Of a stretch of DNA of 64,000 bases, positions 1 through 11,831 are shown piece after piece (positions within the stretch are counted from its first letter, which is position 1; each line of letters starts with the position of its first letter). Below the pieces are notes generated by a model. It was not told where the DNA came from. It saw only the letters and a program-made list of their open reading frames with translations, and did not search any database. This DNA comes from Liolophura sinensis (taxonomy: Eukaryota; Mollusca; Polyplacophora; Chitonida; Chitonidae). A program made the translations under genes and the position numbers. The DNA is taken from positions 15,367,335 to 15,431,334 of the forward strand of contig NC_088297.1 in assembly GCF_032854445.1 (NCBI RefSeq), in the 5' to 3' direction.

Positions 1-204
1 TTATATATAACTTCACTGCGACAAAACACAGAACAACAATGTTATTCAAGGGATCTATATAGTGTCAGTGAAATAGACATATCATTCATGCTTCCGCCAA
101 AATATACAGAAGGAAACTCTGAACAGCCCTATAATGCATACATATAAATATGCGAATAGCATAAACAAAATATTTTTGATGTACAATGCTTGTTGGACTT
201 GAAT

Positions 205-278
205 TGGACTTGAATTCACAGCGACAGCGTTGGTGAGAGGGTCACTGCAACGCTAACCGCCTCAGCCACGGAAACCCT
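205..278 (-). mobile_element. SINE-A fragment, tRNA head only
   Basis: Read on the minus strand it carries the A-box-like head, then GAATTCAAGTCCA (B-box). The body is missing. Confidence 0.75.
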
Positions 279-280
279 CA

Positions 281-1165
281 ACTACGTGTTGATGTACTTT
301 CAGGTTTACCCAGCTTTGAACCTAACCCGGTTACCCTGACACATCTGCATCTACACACATAAACCAACAACTGCCAATTAACTTGCCGTGAGAAAAGAAA
401 GTTAATGCGTTTTAAGGCGGAATAACGATAAAGCGAGTCGACACCTATTGAAGTTGTGTGAAGCTGTATCGTTTGAGATTCGCAACAATTATTCTCTACA
501 AGTCATTTAAAAGCTTTGCTTTCTGTTCAAGAACCACTGCGCAATTTTAAGTTTAGGTAACGAATTACTGCTGAAGTACGATGAAAAGATGTAAAGAAGT
601 TCTGATGACATGTTAGATTAATTCCGTGGGAAAATTGTGGTCTTGTACATGTCATCGTGCACAGCCCACATAACTTAAAAAGTATATATTTATGTAACTA
701 ATACGAGAAAAAAATAATGATAATAAAAGAAACAAACATTTGAACTGAATTATGTCCAAAACAAACTGTAAATATACCCCTGTGTTAAGGCTAGAGACTC
801 GCCATATCTTAATTTACACTAGTTAGATTATTCTCTCTGATGTCGTGGTTCTTCGTGTTTCTTCCGAAAATCGCGTGGTTCTTTGTTCTGATAATTGGTT
901 CTCTGTGCAATATAATCTAAAACAATTGATTGCTACTGTGACATCTGACCTTTAATGTTTGCTATATCCTACAGGTGGTACCCTGGCGTTATGTGACGCT
1001 GATCCAGTCTTAGTGGATATCTGATCGTGTGATGAGAAAAAAATTCACAGTGTCGAAAGTACAGTGGACGCCAATGAAGATTCACTAAAAGGGTCCATAG
1101 ACCGTGTTTGCCCGTGGCTGCAGGTCAAAGAACACGGCGCAGCGAAAGAAAGATTTACATTTGGA
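281..1165. other. No gene or repeat recognised
   Basis: AT-rich sequence; no frame with convincing coding content. Confidence 0.5.
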
Positions 1166-1301
1166 TTGCTGTCAGACCTTCCTACGTACGGCCGGAGAGG
1201 AACCCAGCATGGACTTGAACTCACAGCGACCGCATCGGTGAGAGACACTTGGGTCATTATGCTGCGCTAGCGCGTTAACCAACTGAGCCACGAAGGACCC
1301 A
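1166..1301 (-). mobile_element. SINE-A, head and start of body
   Basis: Minus-strand copy from GTCCTTCGTGGCTCAGTTGG through GTGAGTTCAAGTCC and CCGTACGTAGGAAGG; the 3' half is absent. Confidence 0.85.
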
Positions 1302-1809
1302 CCTTAATTAAAAGCTTTAATAACCCGGCGAAATCCATGCACCGTGCTTCCTGGTGGACTGTAGCCACTCATACTGCACATTGGGACACAGGCTGGTCAT
1401 CTTACGGTGAAGCCCGTCAGACGGCTTGGCCAGCGAGGATCCGTCTGCGTGTATAGCAACACAGCATTTTTTGTAATTCTTTTCAGATGAAGCCTAATAA
1501 AGTACTGTTAAAATCGCTATTTTGTCTACATTATTCTACTCAAACTATGGTTCCGGGAGTAGCGGTGGAGTAATTTGCTATTAAGCAATCACATGGACAG
1601 TTACAATAAAACCCAGCGGTAAATTGGCAAAAAGGAAAAGACGGTGACAATTTGCCGACTATGACACTGTCGATGCTGCTCTAGTTTAAATCTCTATGAC
1701 GTAGTCTTGTATATTATTTCTCCAAACAAGGCCTTAGTACAGGATAAGCAGCCTGTTCATTTGAGGTTTTCATTTATCCGAGATTATTTCATTTATCGTG
1801 AGTAACTGG

Positions 1810-1932
1810 TCAGTCAGCAACCTGCGGAGGGTCGTGGGGTTTCCCCGGTTTGCTATCGCCATACTGCTGGCCGTCGTCGTATAAGAATAATACTCTTGAG
1901 TACGGCGCAAAATAAATAAATCAATCAATCAA
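1810..1932 (+). mobile_element. SINE-A 3' half
   Basis: Contains GTCAGCAACCTGCGGAGG, CTGGCCGTCGTCGTATAAG and GAGTACGGCGCAAAATAAAT. Confidence 0.85.
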
Positions 1933-1959
1933 ATATTCTATAATCACTGCATTTTTCAC

Positions 1960-1962
<3 letters not shown>

Positions 1963-2020
<58 letters not shown>
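1963..2020. repeat. (TA)n microsatellite
   Basis: An uninterrupted run of TA dinucleotides of roughly 58 bases. Confidence 0.98.
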
Positions 2021-2025
<5 letters not shown>

Positions 2026-2460
2026 CACATGTAGGCTCCAGATTGTTAATCAACCGAGTAATTCTGAGACAATGTACGAGTGAACAAGTTTATCACCACT
2101 ATGTATCTGTGAGTGAGCTACATGTAATCCTCTGGATTATTGTGGCCCCAAAAACAATTAATTCTTTAACCTTTCGTCCAGAATAAAACTCTGTATTCTG
2201 TAATTCTCTGTAATTGCTTCTTTTCACATTATTATATGTAGAAAGAAAATGACAACTAATCTGATTCTGTTTATGGCTGCATTCACTTCATACAGGACAG
2301 AGTCCGAGTTCAAATCCTTCTCAAGTCATTCACAATCCATGCAATTTAAGGCTATACACATTTCTCACTCTGCTTCACTTTGTTACGTCAGTTGTGGATG
2401 GTGGAAAGCATCTTGATACTCATGACACGCACACATGCTCACGCACATGTTGATCGTCTC

Positions 2461-2728
2461 GGTTATCTAATGGTTAGAGCGTCCGCCTCAAAGTCGAGAG
2501 GCCCCGGATCAGGCTCGGGTCGGGTCATACCAAAATGGTACTTGTTGCCGCCGCCCTTGGCACTCTGCACTGAGAGGATAGAGCAAGGAAACAGGGCTGG
2601 TTGGCTCCGTGTCACTATTATGTGACTGGGCGTGGTGTCATGTCTGGTGTCTTCTGCATGCTGTTTCAGTGGCGACAGCACATTGGCGGCATGGACTCGC
2701 CCTGTCACAAGAAGACACAGTATATCTA
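2461..2728 (+). mobile_element. SINE-C, tail missing
   Basis: tRNA-like head GGTTATCTAATGGTTAGAGC with GGATCAGGCTCGGGTC, then GTACTTGTTGCCGCC, GATAGAGCAAGGAAACAGG, GGTGTCATGTCTGGTGTC and ATGGACTCGCCCTG. Confidence 0.85.
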
Positions 2729-3214
2729 CATATCGTTAAATGTACCTACATGTACCGTTACCTCGTGACGATGTGATACCGTTGCGTGGAACTCTTCTGT
2801 GTGTGAGTTTTGATAAGTTTATGAAACAGGAATTTCGTGAGATGCGTTCGTGGGACGTTGGCAGCAAGTGATTGATTTCGTGGATAAGCGTTTTCAGCTT
2901 CAGCTGACCACAGTGAGAGTACATCCTTACTCTTTAACAGTCAGACAACTGTCGTTTCATTGCATAATGTATCGATGTTGACCTCCTGGAGATATGACAC
3001 TAAATAAACTAGATCGGAGTTCATTCCACGTGCTGCTGTAAACTGACCTCTATAAGTAGACTTAACTCATCAATCACCAGGAACTTTGTAAACATTTAAT
3101 GTTAACATTGTTTCAACTCAAGTCTGTGTTGAATGCTGCTGTACCTTTAAATGCTATATGTTTATTATACTTTGGGCTAAAAGTGTCTAATTCACAACTC
3201 TTAAATTTGTAAAT
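2729..3214. other. No gene or repeat recognised
   Basis: Short frames on both strands only, between a SINE-C and the 54-bp satellite. Confidence 0.5.
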
Positions 3215-5490
3215 TAGACAGTGGGTGACTTTCATCTGGTCTTACATAACACATGAAATGCGGTTATTTAACAGTGCGGTGTCTTTAGTCTGGTCATACA
3301 TGGCACATGAAATGCTGTCATTTGACAGTGCGGTGACTTTCATCTGGTCATACATCCACATGAAATGCGGTTATTTGACAGTGCGGTGACTTTCCTCTGG
3401 GCATACATAGCATATAAAATGCTGTCATTTGACAATGCGGTGACTTTCATCTGGTAATACATAACACATGAAATGCGGTTATTTGACAGTGGGGTGACTT
3501 TCGTCTGGTAATACATAACACATGAAATGCGGTTATTTGACAGTGCGGTGACTTTCATCTGGGCATACATAGGACATGAAATGCGATTATTTGACAGTGT
3601 GGTGACTTTCATCTGGTCATACATAGCACATGAAATGCGGTTATTTGACAGTGCAGTGATTTTCATCTGGTCATACACAGCACATGAAATGCGGTTATTT
3701 GACAGTGCGGTGACTTTCATCTGGTCATACACAGCACATGAAATGCGGTTATTTGACAGTGTGGTGACTTTCATCTGGTCATACATAACACATGAAATGC
3801 GGTTATTTGACAGTGCGGTGACTTTCATCTGGTCATACATAACACATAAATTGCGGTTATTTGACAGTGCGGTGACTTTCATCTGGTCATACATCCACAT
3901 GAAATGCGGTTATTTGACAGTGCGGAGACTTTCATTTGGTCATACACAGCACACGAAATGCGGTTATTTGACAGTGCGGGGACTTTCCTCTGGGCATACA
4001 TAGCATATAAAATGCTGTCATTTGACAATGCGGTGACTTTCATCTGGTAATACATAACACATGAAATGCGGTTATTTGACAGTGGGGTGACTTTCGTCTG
4101 GGCATACACAGCAAATGAAATGCGGTTATTTGACAGTGCGGTGACTTTCATCTGGTAATACATAACACATGAAATGCGGTTATTTGACAGTGCGGTGACT
4201 TTCATCTGGGCATACATAGGACATGAAATGCGATTATTTGACAGTGTGGTGACTTTCATCTGGTCATACATAACACATAAAATGCGGTTATTTGACAGTG
4301 CGGTGACTTTCATCTGGGCATACATAGCACATGAAATGCGATTATTTGACAGTGTGGTGACTTTCATCTGGTCATACATAACACATGAAATGCGGTTATT
4401 TGACAGTGCGGTGACTTTCATCTGGTGATACATAGCACATGAAATGCGGCCATTTGACATTACGTGATTTTCATCTGTTCATACATAACACATGAAAGGC
4501 GGCTATTTGACGGAGTGGTGACTTTCATCTGGTCATACATAGGGCATGAAAGGCGGCCAGTTCAGTTGTGGTGACTTTCATCTGGTCATACACAGCACAT
4601 GAAATGCGGTTATTTGACAGTGCGGTGACTTTCATCTGGTCATACACAGCACATGAAATGCGGTTATTTGACAGAGTGGTGACTTTCATCTGGTCATACA
4701 TAGGGCATGAAAGGCGGCCAGTTCAGTTGTGGTGATATTCATCTGGTCATACACAGCACATGAAATGCGGTTATTTGACAGTGCGGTGACTTTCATCTGG
4801 TCATACATAGCACATGAAATGCGATTATTTGACAGTGCGGTGACTTTCATCTGGTCATACATAACACATGAAATGCGGTTATTTGACAGTGTGGTGACTT
4901 TCATCTGGTCATACATAACACATAAATTGCGGTTATTTGACAGTGCGGTGACTTTCATCTGGTCATACATAACACATGAAATGCGGTTATTTGACAGTGT
5001 GGTGACTTTCATCTGGTCATACATAGCACATGAAATGCGGTTATTTGACAGTGCGGTGACTTTCATCTGGTCATACATAACACATAAATTGCGGTTATTT
5101 GACAGAGCGGTGACTTTCATCTGGTCATACACAGCACACGAAATGCGGTTATTTGACAGTGCGGTGACTTTCATCTGGTCATACATAGCACATGAAATGC
5201 GGTTATTTGACAGTGTGGTGACTTTCATCTGGTCATACATAACACATGAAATGCGGTTATTTGACAGTGGGGTGACTTTCGTCTGGTAATACATAACACA
5301 TGAAATGGGGTCCTTTGACAGTAGGTGATTTTCATCTGGTGATACATAGCACATGAAAGGCGGCCATTTGACAATGCGGTGACTTTCGTCTGGTTATACG
5401 TAGCAAATGAAATGCGCTTATTTGACGGTGTGGTGACTTTCATGTGGTTATACACAGCACATGAAAAGCGTTTTTTTGACAGTGCGGGGG
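3215..5490. repeat. 54-bp tandem satellite, about 42 copies
   Basis: The unit contains ATGCGGTTATTTGACAGTGC followed by GGTGACTTTCATCTGG and CATACATAACACATGAA. The period is 54 bp, or 18 codons, so stop-free copies give long ORFs on both strands (MRLFDSAVTFIWSYITHE on +, MYDQMKVTALSNNRISCA on -). A distinctive variant run recurs about 593 bp apart (3401 and 3994), which is near 11 units and shows higher-order structure. The edges are degenerate. Confidence 0.97.
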
Positions 5491-5964
5491 CTGGCGGTAG
5501 GCCTCACATGTATACAGGTACACAGACGACTATCCACATATCTAGAAGTCTTTCGAAGTTAGAAGCCGATGAGCGAGGTGGAAATAAACGATTACGGATA
5601 AATACTCGGAGGGCGTTCAGATTCTCACGTGTGAGACCCATGGTGCACATGTGACATGCGCACAGTTCTTCATGTACATGTATATGTAAACATATGAGGA
5701 TTGCGTGACCAATGTCATCAAGCGTGTTTGTGTTTACAGAGACGTCGGTAGGCTCAGTAATAGGTGCGTAAACTCTGTATTAAATTAATTTACTTCTCCA
5801 TTCGACTGTTGTGTGTTGGTTCATTGATAATCTAAACTGGCTTTTGCCCCTTCGTCTGTCATTTATTAACATAGATATTTCGTGTCGTCTTGCTTATGAA
5901 GTTATACGTGAAGTATATTTGCCTAGTTCTTTGCCACAGTGACTTGTAAGTCCATGTCATGGTA
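5491..5964. other. No gene recognised
   Basis: Satellite edge followed by unique sequence; nothing supported. Confidence 0.5.
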
Positions 5965-6238
5965 GAGGCCTCCGTGGCTGACGAGGTTAGCACGGCAGCA
6001 CGGCGCAATGACCTAGGAGCCTCCCACCGATACAGTCTCGAAGTGAGTCCAGTTTATGCTGGCTTCGGTCCGTACGTGGGAAGGTTTTCCAGCAGCCTGT
6101 GGATAGTTTCTCTAGGGCGGATGGTTTCTCCGGGGCTCTGCCCGGTTTCCTTCCACTATAATGCTGGCCGCCGTCGAATAAGTGAGATGTTCTTGAGTAC
6201 GGCGTAAAACACCAAACAAATGAAAAGATAAATAAATA
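5965..6238 (+). mobile_element. SINE-A, nearly full length
   Basis: Runs from GAGGCCTCCGTGGCTGACGA through CTGGCCGCCGTCGAATAAG to GGCGTAAAACACCAAACAAA, with a small internal duplication. Confidence 0.92.
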
Positions 6239-6365
6239 TGTCATACTACTCTAAAGAAAGCTATTGTACAGGTCATATTAACCCGTGTGAGATAAGAGTA
6301 AAAAAATTTTACGCAGAACTTAATGTTAATATTGGTTGAGTGCTTGACTGGTGTTAGCACCGTAC

Positions 6366-6498
6366 GGTCGTGGCTGACCCTGGGGTCTGCCCGGTTTTCT
6401 CCCGCCACAATGCTGGCCGTCGTCGTATAAGTGAAATATTCACATATTCAATATTTTTTGAGTATGGCCTTAAACACCAGTCAAGTAAAGAAATAAAT
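6366..6498 (+). mobile_element. SINE-A 3' half with an AT insert
   Basis: GTCTGCCCGGTTTTCTCCCG, TGCTGGCCGTCGTCGTATAA and a tail split by about 15 extra AT-rich bases. Confidence 0.85.
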
Positions 6499-6547
6499 CT
6501 ATCACCATGTGCACTAATTATTCACCTTTATGACATCTGTGAGATTT

Positions 6548-6715
6548 ATGCGTGGGGGAAACCGGAGAGCCCGGAGAACGAACCGACCTCTAACAGAAAA
6601 CTGAAAAAAAAAAACCCATTGACTTAAAGCTGCAGCGAACACAGCGAGACATGGCTTCGAACACCCGACGTCACTGATGTTCATCTCTCGAAGCCAACCG
6701 GCCCCAGTACTTAAT
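6548..6715 (-). mobile_element. Degenerate tRNA-derived SINE of another family
   Basis: GGGGGAAACCGGAGAGCCCG matches a body motif I know as common in molluscan repeats. On the minus strand a B-box-like GGTGTTCGAAGCC lies after a GGCTTCG head. Heavily decayed. Confidence 0.4.
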
Positions 6716-6837
6716 ACTACTTCGTTTGCATGACGCACGGTCACACGCTTGATCGAACCCTGAGTAAACCTCCGATATTGTCCAGGTAATTGACGTCAAG
6801 CTTGATGTCCCTGAACGCTTGTCTTGGTGCTGCGACA

Positions 6838-6925
6838 CTCGCTCCCCTCCTTCCTAAATGTCCCTAGACGTCTTTGAACTGAGATACTCCACCCCCTTCC
6901 CCTTAGATGTCCCCAGATGTGGTTT
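6838..6925. repeat. Isolated degenerate copies of the 52-bp unit
   Basis: CTCGCTCCCCTCC, AAATGTCCCTAGACGTC, TTTGAACTGAGATACTCC and a second ...TTAGATGTCCCCAG follow in the same order as in the array 6 kb downstream. About 1.5 diverged units. Confidence 0.6.
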
Positions 6926-7299
6926 TCTGTCTACATCCATCCATACATGGGTGCACAAATGCGAACATTATCTACATCTGCAGCTCGGTTTCTCCATTAG
7001 TATTTCGATTTGTTAAGCTATCAAAACAGAAAATGCAGATATTTGATCGGAAGATGTAATGCGTGGATGCTTGCTTACACAAACAAGATTTGGTCTCTTT
7101 CGATCTAAGTAATAGGTGGTTATGAGTAGCTTTAACAAAGTACCCTAGTCAAGGGCACAGTGCTTATCACATGTACATTACACGTACTCAACCGTATAAA
7201 GCACTGATGTGCTAAATGATATAACCAATAAATCACACTGCCAGTAAACGCATCTGGCCACTATCGTATATTTCTTTCTTTATTTGTTTCATTGTCGTT

Positions 7300-7566
7300 T
7301 AACTGCCGGAGGCAACCTGAGTGCACGGCGTAAACCGACACGGCGACATCACACACAGCTATGTTCATTATATTGGTGGAAGACAAATGGTCTTCAACGA
7401 ACATTAAACTGGGTAAACGGGCATAATGCATCAGTATGCGTCGTCGATGGCTTAGTATCAAAATGGCTTCACGAAAATTACAAATTCTCTACCCAAGAAC
7501 TGGATTGTATGCGTGCCATTGCATTTGAAAGAGAAACCCTTTTAACCACTCGGCCACGATCCGCTC
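7300..7566 (-). mobile_element. Degenerate tRNA-derived SINE, same loose family as 6548-6715
   Basis: The minus strand has GGCCGAGTGGTTAAAAGGG (A-box-like tRNA head), and the far end holds GGAGGCAACCTGAGTGCACG, similar to the GGAAACCGGAG body motif. Confidence 0.4.
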
Positions 7567-8374
7567 CGCACAATGAACAGGTAAATGATCCCTCAACATA
7601 AAAATTCCGTAAATAAGGAAATAAATCCAGACGTTGTGTGCATATTATTTTACGGAAATTTGCAAACGTTTCAACCTGATACTATAAATCATTAAACTAT
7701 AAACCACACTTGGCAACAAATCATTTTGATGGATGGCAATAAACTGTATTCAGCATTTTCTTCTACGGTATCGATTTTTTTTGTCTTTCCTTCTTTTTCC
7801 TTCTACTTTTCCAGTCCAAGTAACAACTGTAATTTTCTGTCTCGTTTCTATACGCTGCATAGTGCACTCTGCAATTTTTTGACAAACTTCCAAACTCTTA
7901 ACACCGGGGACGTCATTCATACTACTTCATTACTTCATATTTACTTCATATTAATTTTTCAGGGTTCAGGGCACAAAAATCAAGTAAATTAAATTCAAAT
8001 ATAGAAGGCGGAAATTCATTATTAAGGAAAATAAAAATTACGTGAACTCAACATTTTCAGGCAGTTTCAGAGCAGGTCTTAACACGGACTGGGGCGTTTT
8101 TGGCTGGGCTACATTCATACGTCGGTGTGCAAGCTGTCCGCAGCTGTACTTCAATTCCTCGCTTAGTATTTGGTTATGTCAAACTATTAATATTTTATAT
8201 GAGTGTTTTTAGTCAGAGGGTGAAAGGCTTGGATGCTTAGCTACGTGGATATAATTCCTTGTCTTTCAGTCTTGGTGACAGGTGTTTTAAGTTAGTTGAT
8301 CCCAACTGTTAAATAAAGCCATCATGTTATACCCACATGTATACAATTTTCGGACAATTAGTAAACTCCTCTCT

Positions 8375-8624
8375 AGGCCACCGTCACTATGGGGCTTACC
8401 ACACCAGCGCAGCCCAATGATCCAGGAGCCCCCCACCAATACGGTCGCTGTGAGTTCAAGTCCAGCTCATTGCTGGCTTCCTCTCCCGCCGACCCTGGGA
8501 AGGTCTGCCAGGAAATGTGTGTTTCCCCTCTGGCTCTGCCCGGTTTCCTCTCACCATAATGCTGGAATATTCTAGAGTACGGCGTAAAACACCAATCAAA
8601 TCAATAAATATGTAAATAAATAAG
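8375..8624 (+). mobile_element. SINE-A, nearly full length with an internal deletion
   Basis: Head near 8375, B-box GTGAGTTCAAGTCCAGC, tail GTACGGCGTAAAACACC. Flanked by CTCCTCTCT (8366-8374 and 8625-8633), a likely target duplication. Confidence 0.9.
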
Positions 8625-8789
8625 CTCCTCTCTTGTGTTACTGCAGTCTAAAGACAAAAACTAAACTCAGCTAGATTCATGCTCTCAGTAATCTACAGAG
8701 AAAGAATGAACTCACGCATTTTCCAGGTCTATGTAATCTACACACAACGACAAAACTCATTTCCCCGTTCACTTACACAATGGTGGTCA

Positions 8790-8850
8790 GTTGTATGCAA
8801 TGGAGGGAAACCAGAGTGCCCGGTTAAAACACCGTCTGACCTTTCCACGT
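8790..8850 (-). mobile_element. Fragment with the GGAAACCxGAGTGCCCGG motif
   Basis: GGAGGGAAACCAGAGTGCCC resembles the body of the elements at 6.5 and 7.3 kb. No head identified. Confidence 0.3.
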
Positions 8851-9055
8851 GTGCCATACAGATGTGCATGTCGTTCTGGTTTAAGACAAGTCGACGTAAG
8901 CGAACCCAAGGTTCCGCATACCGCTCCAGGAGAGGCATTGGTCATTCGCTGCCATCGAGTCTCGACGAACTGTTAGAACTTTGAAATGTACAAATTCCTG
9001 TCTAAGGCTGGGAATGAATCCACAGGTATAGAAAGTCACATTCAAACATACATAA

Positions 9056-9185
9056 GGGGCCTCTGTGGCTCAGTTGGTTAGCGCACTAGCGTAACGTAAT
9101 GACCCTGAAGTCTCTCACCAATGCAGTCGCTGTGAGTTCAAGTCCAGCTCATGCTGGCTTCCTCTCTGCGTTACCCCCGGGCTGA
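9056..9185 (+). mobile_element. SINE-A, head and partial body
   Basis: GGGGCCTCTGTGGCTCAGTT through GCTGTGAGTTCAAGTCC; the body stops after a short CCCCCGGGCTG piece. Confidence 0.88.
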
Positions 9186-9903
9186 TTTCATGACTGACGC
9201 AGGATAGGCTAATTCATTTTGTCACTCTAAATAAATTAGGACTCTGTCTCAATGTCTTGTACTTTTATTCAAAGATTCCTGACATTTTTCTCTTATCAGG
9301 AAACAGGACATTGCTGTAAAAAGCCGGTGGTCAACACAAGAATTTGTTGCATAGTGTGATGGAGGTTTTACTTAATGCTGAGAATAGTTTTGCTAACACG
9401 GAGAAGTTTAAAGCAGCTTCCTGAAGAAATTGTTTATCAGCCGCAATCTCTGCTGGGACATATTTAAAAAATAAAGCTCTATTTGCAGCTTCAAATTGAT
9501 AAGATACCAGCAAGCTTTAAATCTGCAAGCTTAGTTTTTAGGAATATTAGATGCCACTGACAAGCACGTATGTGTTCAACAGCAACGAGTGATTATGTTG
9601 TTTATAAGGGCTGGAGATTATTTGTTGATGTCAAGTTTTACCGCTGTCAAGGGTGATAATTTTGTCTGTTGTTTGCTGTTGTCGCGATTGATTGGTTTTT
9701 TCATTTTATATAACTGAGCTTTATACCGGTAATTAACTTATGTGGGCGAGAAATACATATTGAGAATCATACTGAATAAGAATATAACCGCACTAAGCAA
9801 TTTTATATTGTTTTTATATTGTTAACACTTTGGGTAAGTTTTCATTATTTACTGTGGCTTCAGTTTCCACCAAATTTTCACATTTTCTGGCGTAATCCAG
9901 ACG

Positions 9904-10049
9904 CTATGGCAGCCTGGTCGGTAATTACCGACCATCAGAGTGGTCGGTAATCACAGTTCACAGCACCAATTACCGAGTGTGTCCACTGTTAGCATCATGA
10001 AGAGCGTGAGCTGTAATTACCGACCACTCTGTTTTTTTCACTGCCATAG
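9904..10049. mobile_element. Foldback (MITE-like) element with palindromic arms
   Basis: This 146-bp unit is bounded by the inverted pair CTATGGCAG (9904-9912) and CTGCCATAG (10041-10049). Inside, 9936-9961 and 10006-10031 are inverted copies with 24 of 26 positions matching. The left arm also holds a perfect 18-bp palindrome (9916-9933, GGTCGGTAATTACCGACC), and GGTCGGTAATTACC-type motifs recur four times. No ORF and no clear target duplication were seen. Confidence 0.6.
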
Positions 10050-10177
10050 GTCATGGACTATTGTCTTAAAATGTGAAAATCTGTTGGAAATTGAAGTCAC
10101 AATTCATAATGAATACTTTAACACCTATGTATATAGCCCTAATTAAATGTCTTAGTGCCTGAAGCACAGAGTATGTA

Positions 10178-10204
10178 CACTGTTGACCATAAAGTTGGAA
10201 TAAA
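10178..10204 (+). repeat. Left terminal inverted repeat of the Tc1-like element
   Basis: These 27 bases, starting CACTGTTGACCATAAAG, are an exact inverted match to 11803-11829. TA precedes it at 10176-10177. Confidence 0.95.
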
Positions 10205-10496
10205 TTAATTCGACGACTAAATTCGGAGTTGTTCTGATTGTACGCGGTATTGAATGCTTGATTATGGCGTAGATATCAGCATAACACCAAATGTTGGTCT
10301 TTTCTACACATATCAGCCTATTGTAATCTTTAATGGATCGATTATAGGCTGTAGAACGGCGTAAAAACAAAAACTGGCATTTCAAGTCGAAAGGATTGAA
10401 GGCTTTACTTCAATGTCTCCATATCACAAACATAAACGTATTTGTTCCCTTCGTATTATAAGTTACAGACAATACAGTTTGTAAGAGAAACAGTCA

Positions 10497-11520
10497 TTAA
10501 TATCTCGTATGACCACCCCTGACACGAATCAATGCGTCAAGACGTCGTTGCATGCTGTCGACCAGATTGTTAATGAATTCAATGGGCAGAACGTTCCACT
10601 CATTGATCAGAGCCTATGCCAGTCCTTGCAGATTTTCAGCAATATTGTCACGTGCGTTGATGGCTCGCCCTAACTTGTCCCAGGCATGTTCTATTGGGTT
10701 CATATCAGGGGAACGCGATGGCCAAGGTAACTGCTCCACCCCTTGTGCCCGAAGAAATTCGCGTGTTGCAGCGGCCCTGTGTGGTGTAGGGTTATCGTCT
10801 TGCAAACGAAAATTGTCTTCATAAACCCTTCGTGCGTATGGAAGGCAATGGTTTTCAAGGATATCAATGTACACGACGGCGTTGACGTTTTCGTCGGGCA
10901 CCACGAACGGCGTTTTTCCACCATAGTGAATACCGGCCCAAGCTATTACTGAACCGCCACCCCCTTGATTGTTTTCCTGCACACAGTTATCTCGAAGGCT
11001 TTCTCCTCGCAAACGACGAACCCTTTGCCTTCCGTTCACAGGTTTCAGGAAGAAGCGACTCTCATCCGTGAAGAGCACATGTCGCCAATGCCCTAACTGC
11101 AATTGTCTGTGCTCCCTAGCCCAGCGAAGCCTTCGGACTTTATGTTGGGCGGTTAGCCGGGGACATTTGGTCATACGTCTTGCTCGATAACCATGCTGAA
11201 GTAATCTGCGATTCACCGTTGTTCGGGAAACATTGATTCCGTAATGCCTCCGCCACAAACGGCGAAGATGGTTCGCAGACATTTTCCGGTTTGTGCGAGA
11301 GAGATTGAGCAGTCGGCGGTCATCTCGTCTCGTAGTCAGTCGTGGTCGTCCTGGAGTTTGACGTGGCCGCAAATGACCCACGTCTCGATGACGTCTGATG
11401 ATTTTGCTGACTGTACTTTGCGATATGCCTACAAAATCGGCAACATCGGACTGTTTTGTAGCCTTCTTGATGGAGGGCAATCACTCTCCGGCGTATTGGC
11501 ATTGGAGTAGCACGAGGCAT
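10497..11520 (-). pseudogene. Tc1-like transposase, DD34E, broken by a frameshift and a stop
   Basis: The transposase cuts and pastes the element at TA sites. The start is the ATG at 11520 (MPRATPMPIRRRVIALHQEG). About 22 codons in, a run of four A on the coding strand (11454-11457) holds one base too many, and the rest reads in another frame from about 11453. Visible parts in order: the first helix-turn-helix (SDVADFVGISQSTVSKIIRR), a GRPR hook between the two DNA-binding halves, a second HTH (VSRTTVNRRLL), then the catalytic triad. The triad is D in FTDES, D in LQDDN and E in SPDMNPIEH, with 34 residues between the second D and the E. A TAG at 10614-10616 interrupts after ENLQGLA; the same frame continues ALINEWNVLP to TAA at 10497-10499. 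So the catalytic core is whole, but the protein cannot be made full-length. Usual family length is about 340 residues, as here. Confidence 0.93.
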
Positions 11521-11802
11521 AGCCGGAATCCCCGCTACACTACTTTTTGTTCCATGCGAAAGCGAGAATTCCGTTATGCGCGAGGTAATTTGACCTCTCT
11601 CTGAATGAAGATCACTGGAGAAGCACCAGGCACAGGGCTTTTTATCACTACCATCAGAGCCTCTTATGTGATTCTCATATTAGCATAGAATAAAACATTT
11701 TTGTACACGTAGTAGAGAGAGATTATGCATCAATTCGTTTCGGCTTATATTATTTTTGAGGCGAAAAATAATATTAAACTTCTGGGATTGTGGCTAAAAT
11801 AT

Positions 11803-11829
11803 TTTATTCCAACTTTATGGTCAACAGTG
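11803..11829 (-). repeat. Right terminal inverted repeat of the Tc1-like element
   Basis: These 27 bases are the exact reverse complement of 10178-10204, and TA follows at 11830-11831. Confidence 0.95.
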
Positions 11830-11831
11830 TA

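Larger units (their letters stand above)
10178..11829 (-). mobile_element. Tc1-like DNA transposon (IS630-Tc1-mariner)
   Basis: This 1652-bp element has identical 27-bp terminal inverted repeats at 10178-10204 and 11803-11829, beginning CACTGTTGACC. It is flanked by the expected TA duplication at 10176-10177 and 11830-11831. It holds one minus-strand transposase gene with a frameshift and an early stop. Perfect ends and only two visible lesions suggest a fairly recent insertion. Confidence 0.95.

Noticed and set aside
3340-5354. Long ORFs (up to 222 codons) on both strands
   Set aside because: They are products of the 54-bp satellite whose period is a multiple of three; no start, splice or family signal.
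10552-11604. Plus-strand ORFs of 60-90 codons
   Set aside because: Antisense shadows of the Tc1-like transposase.
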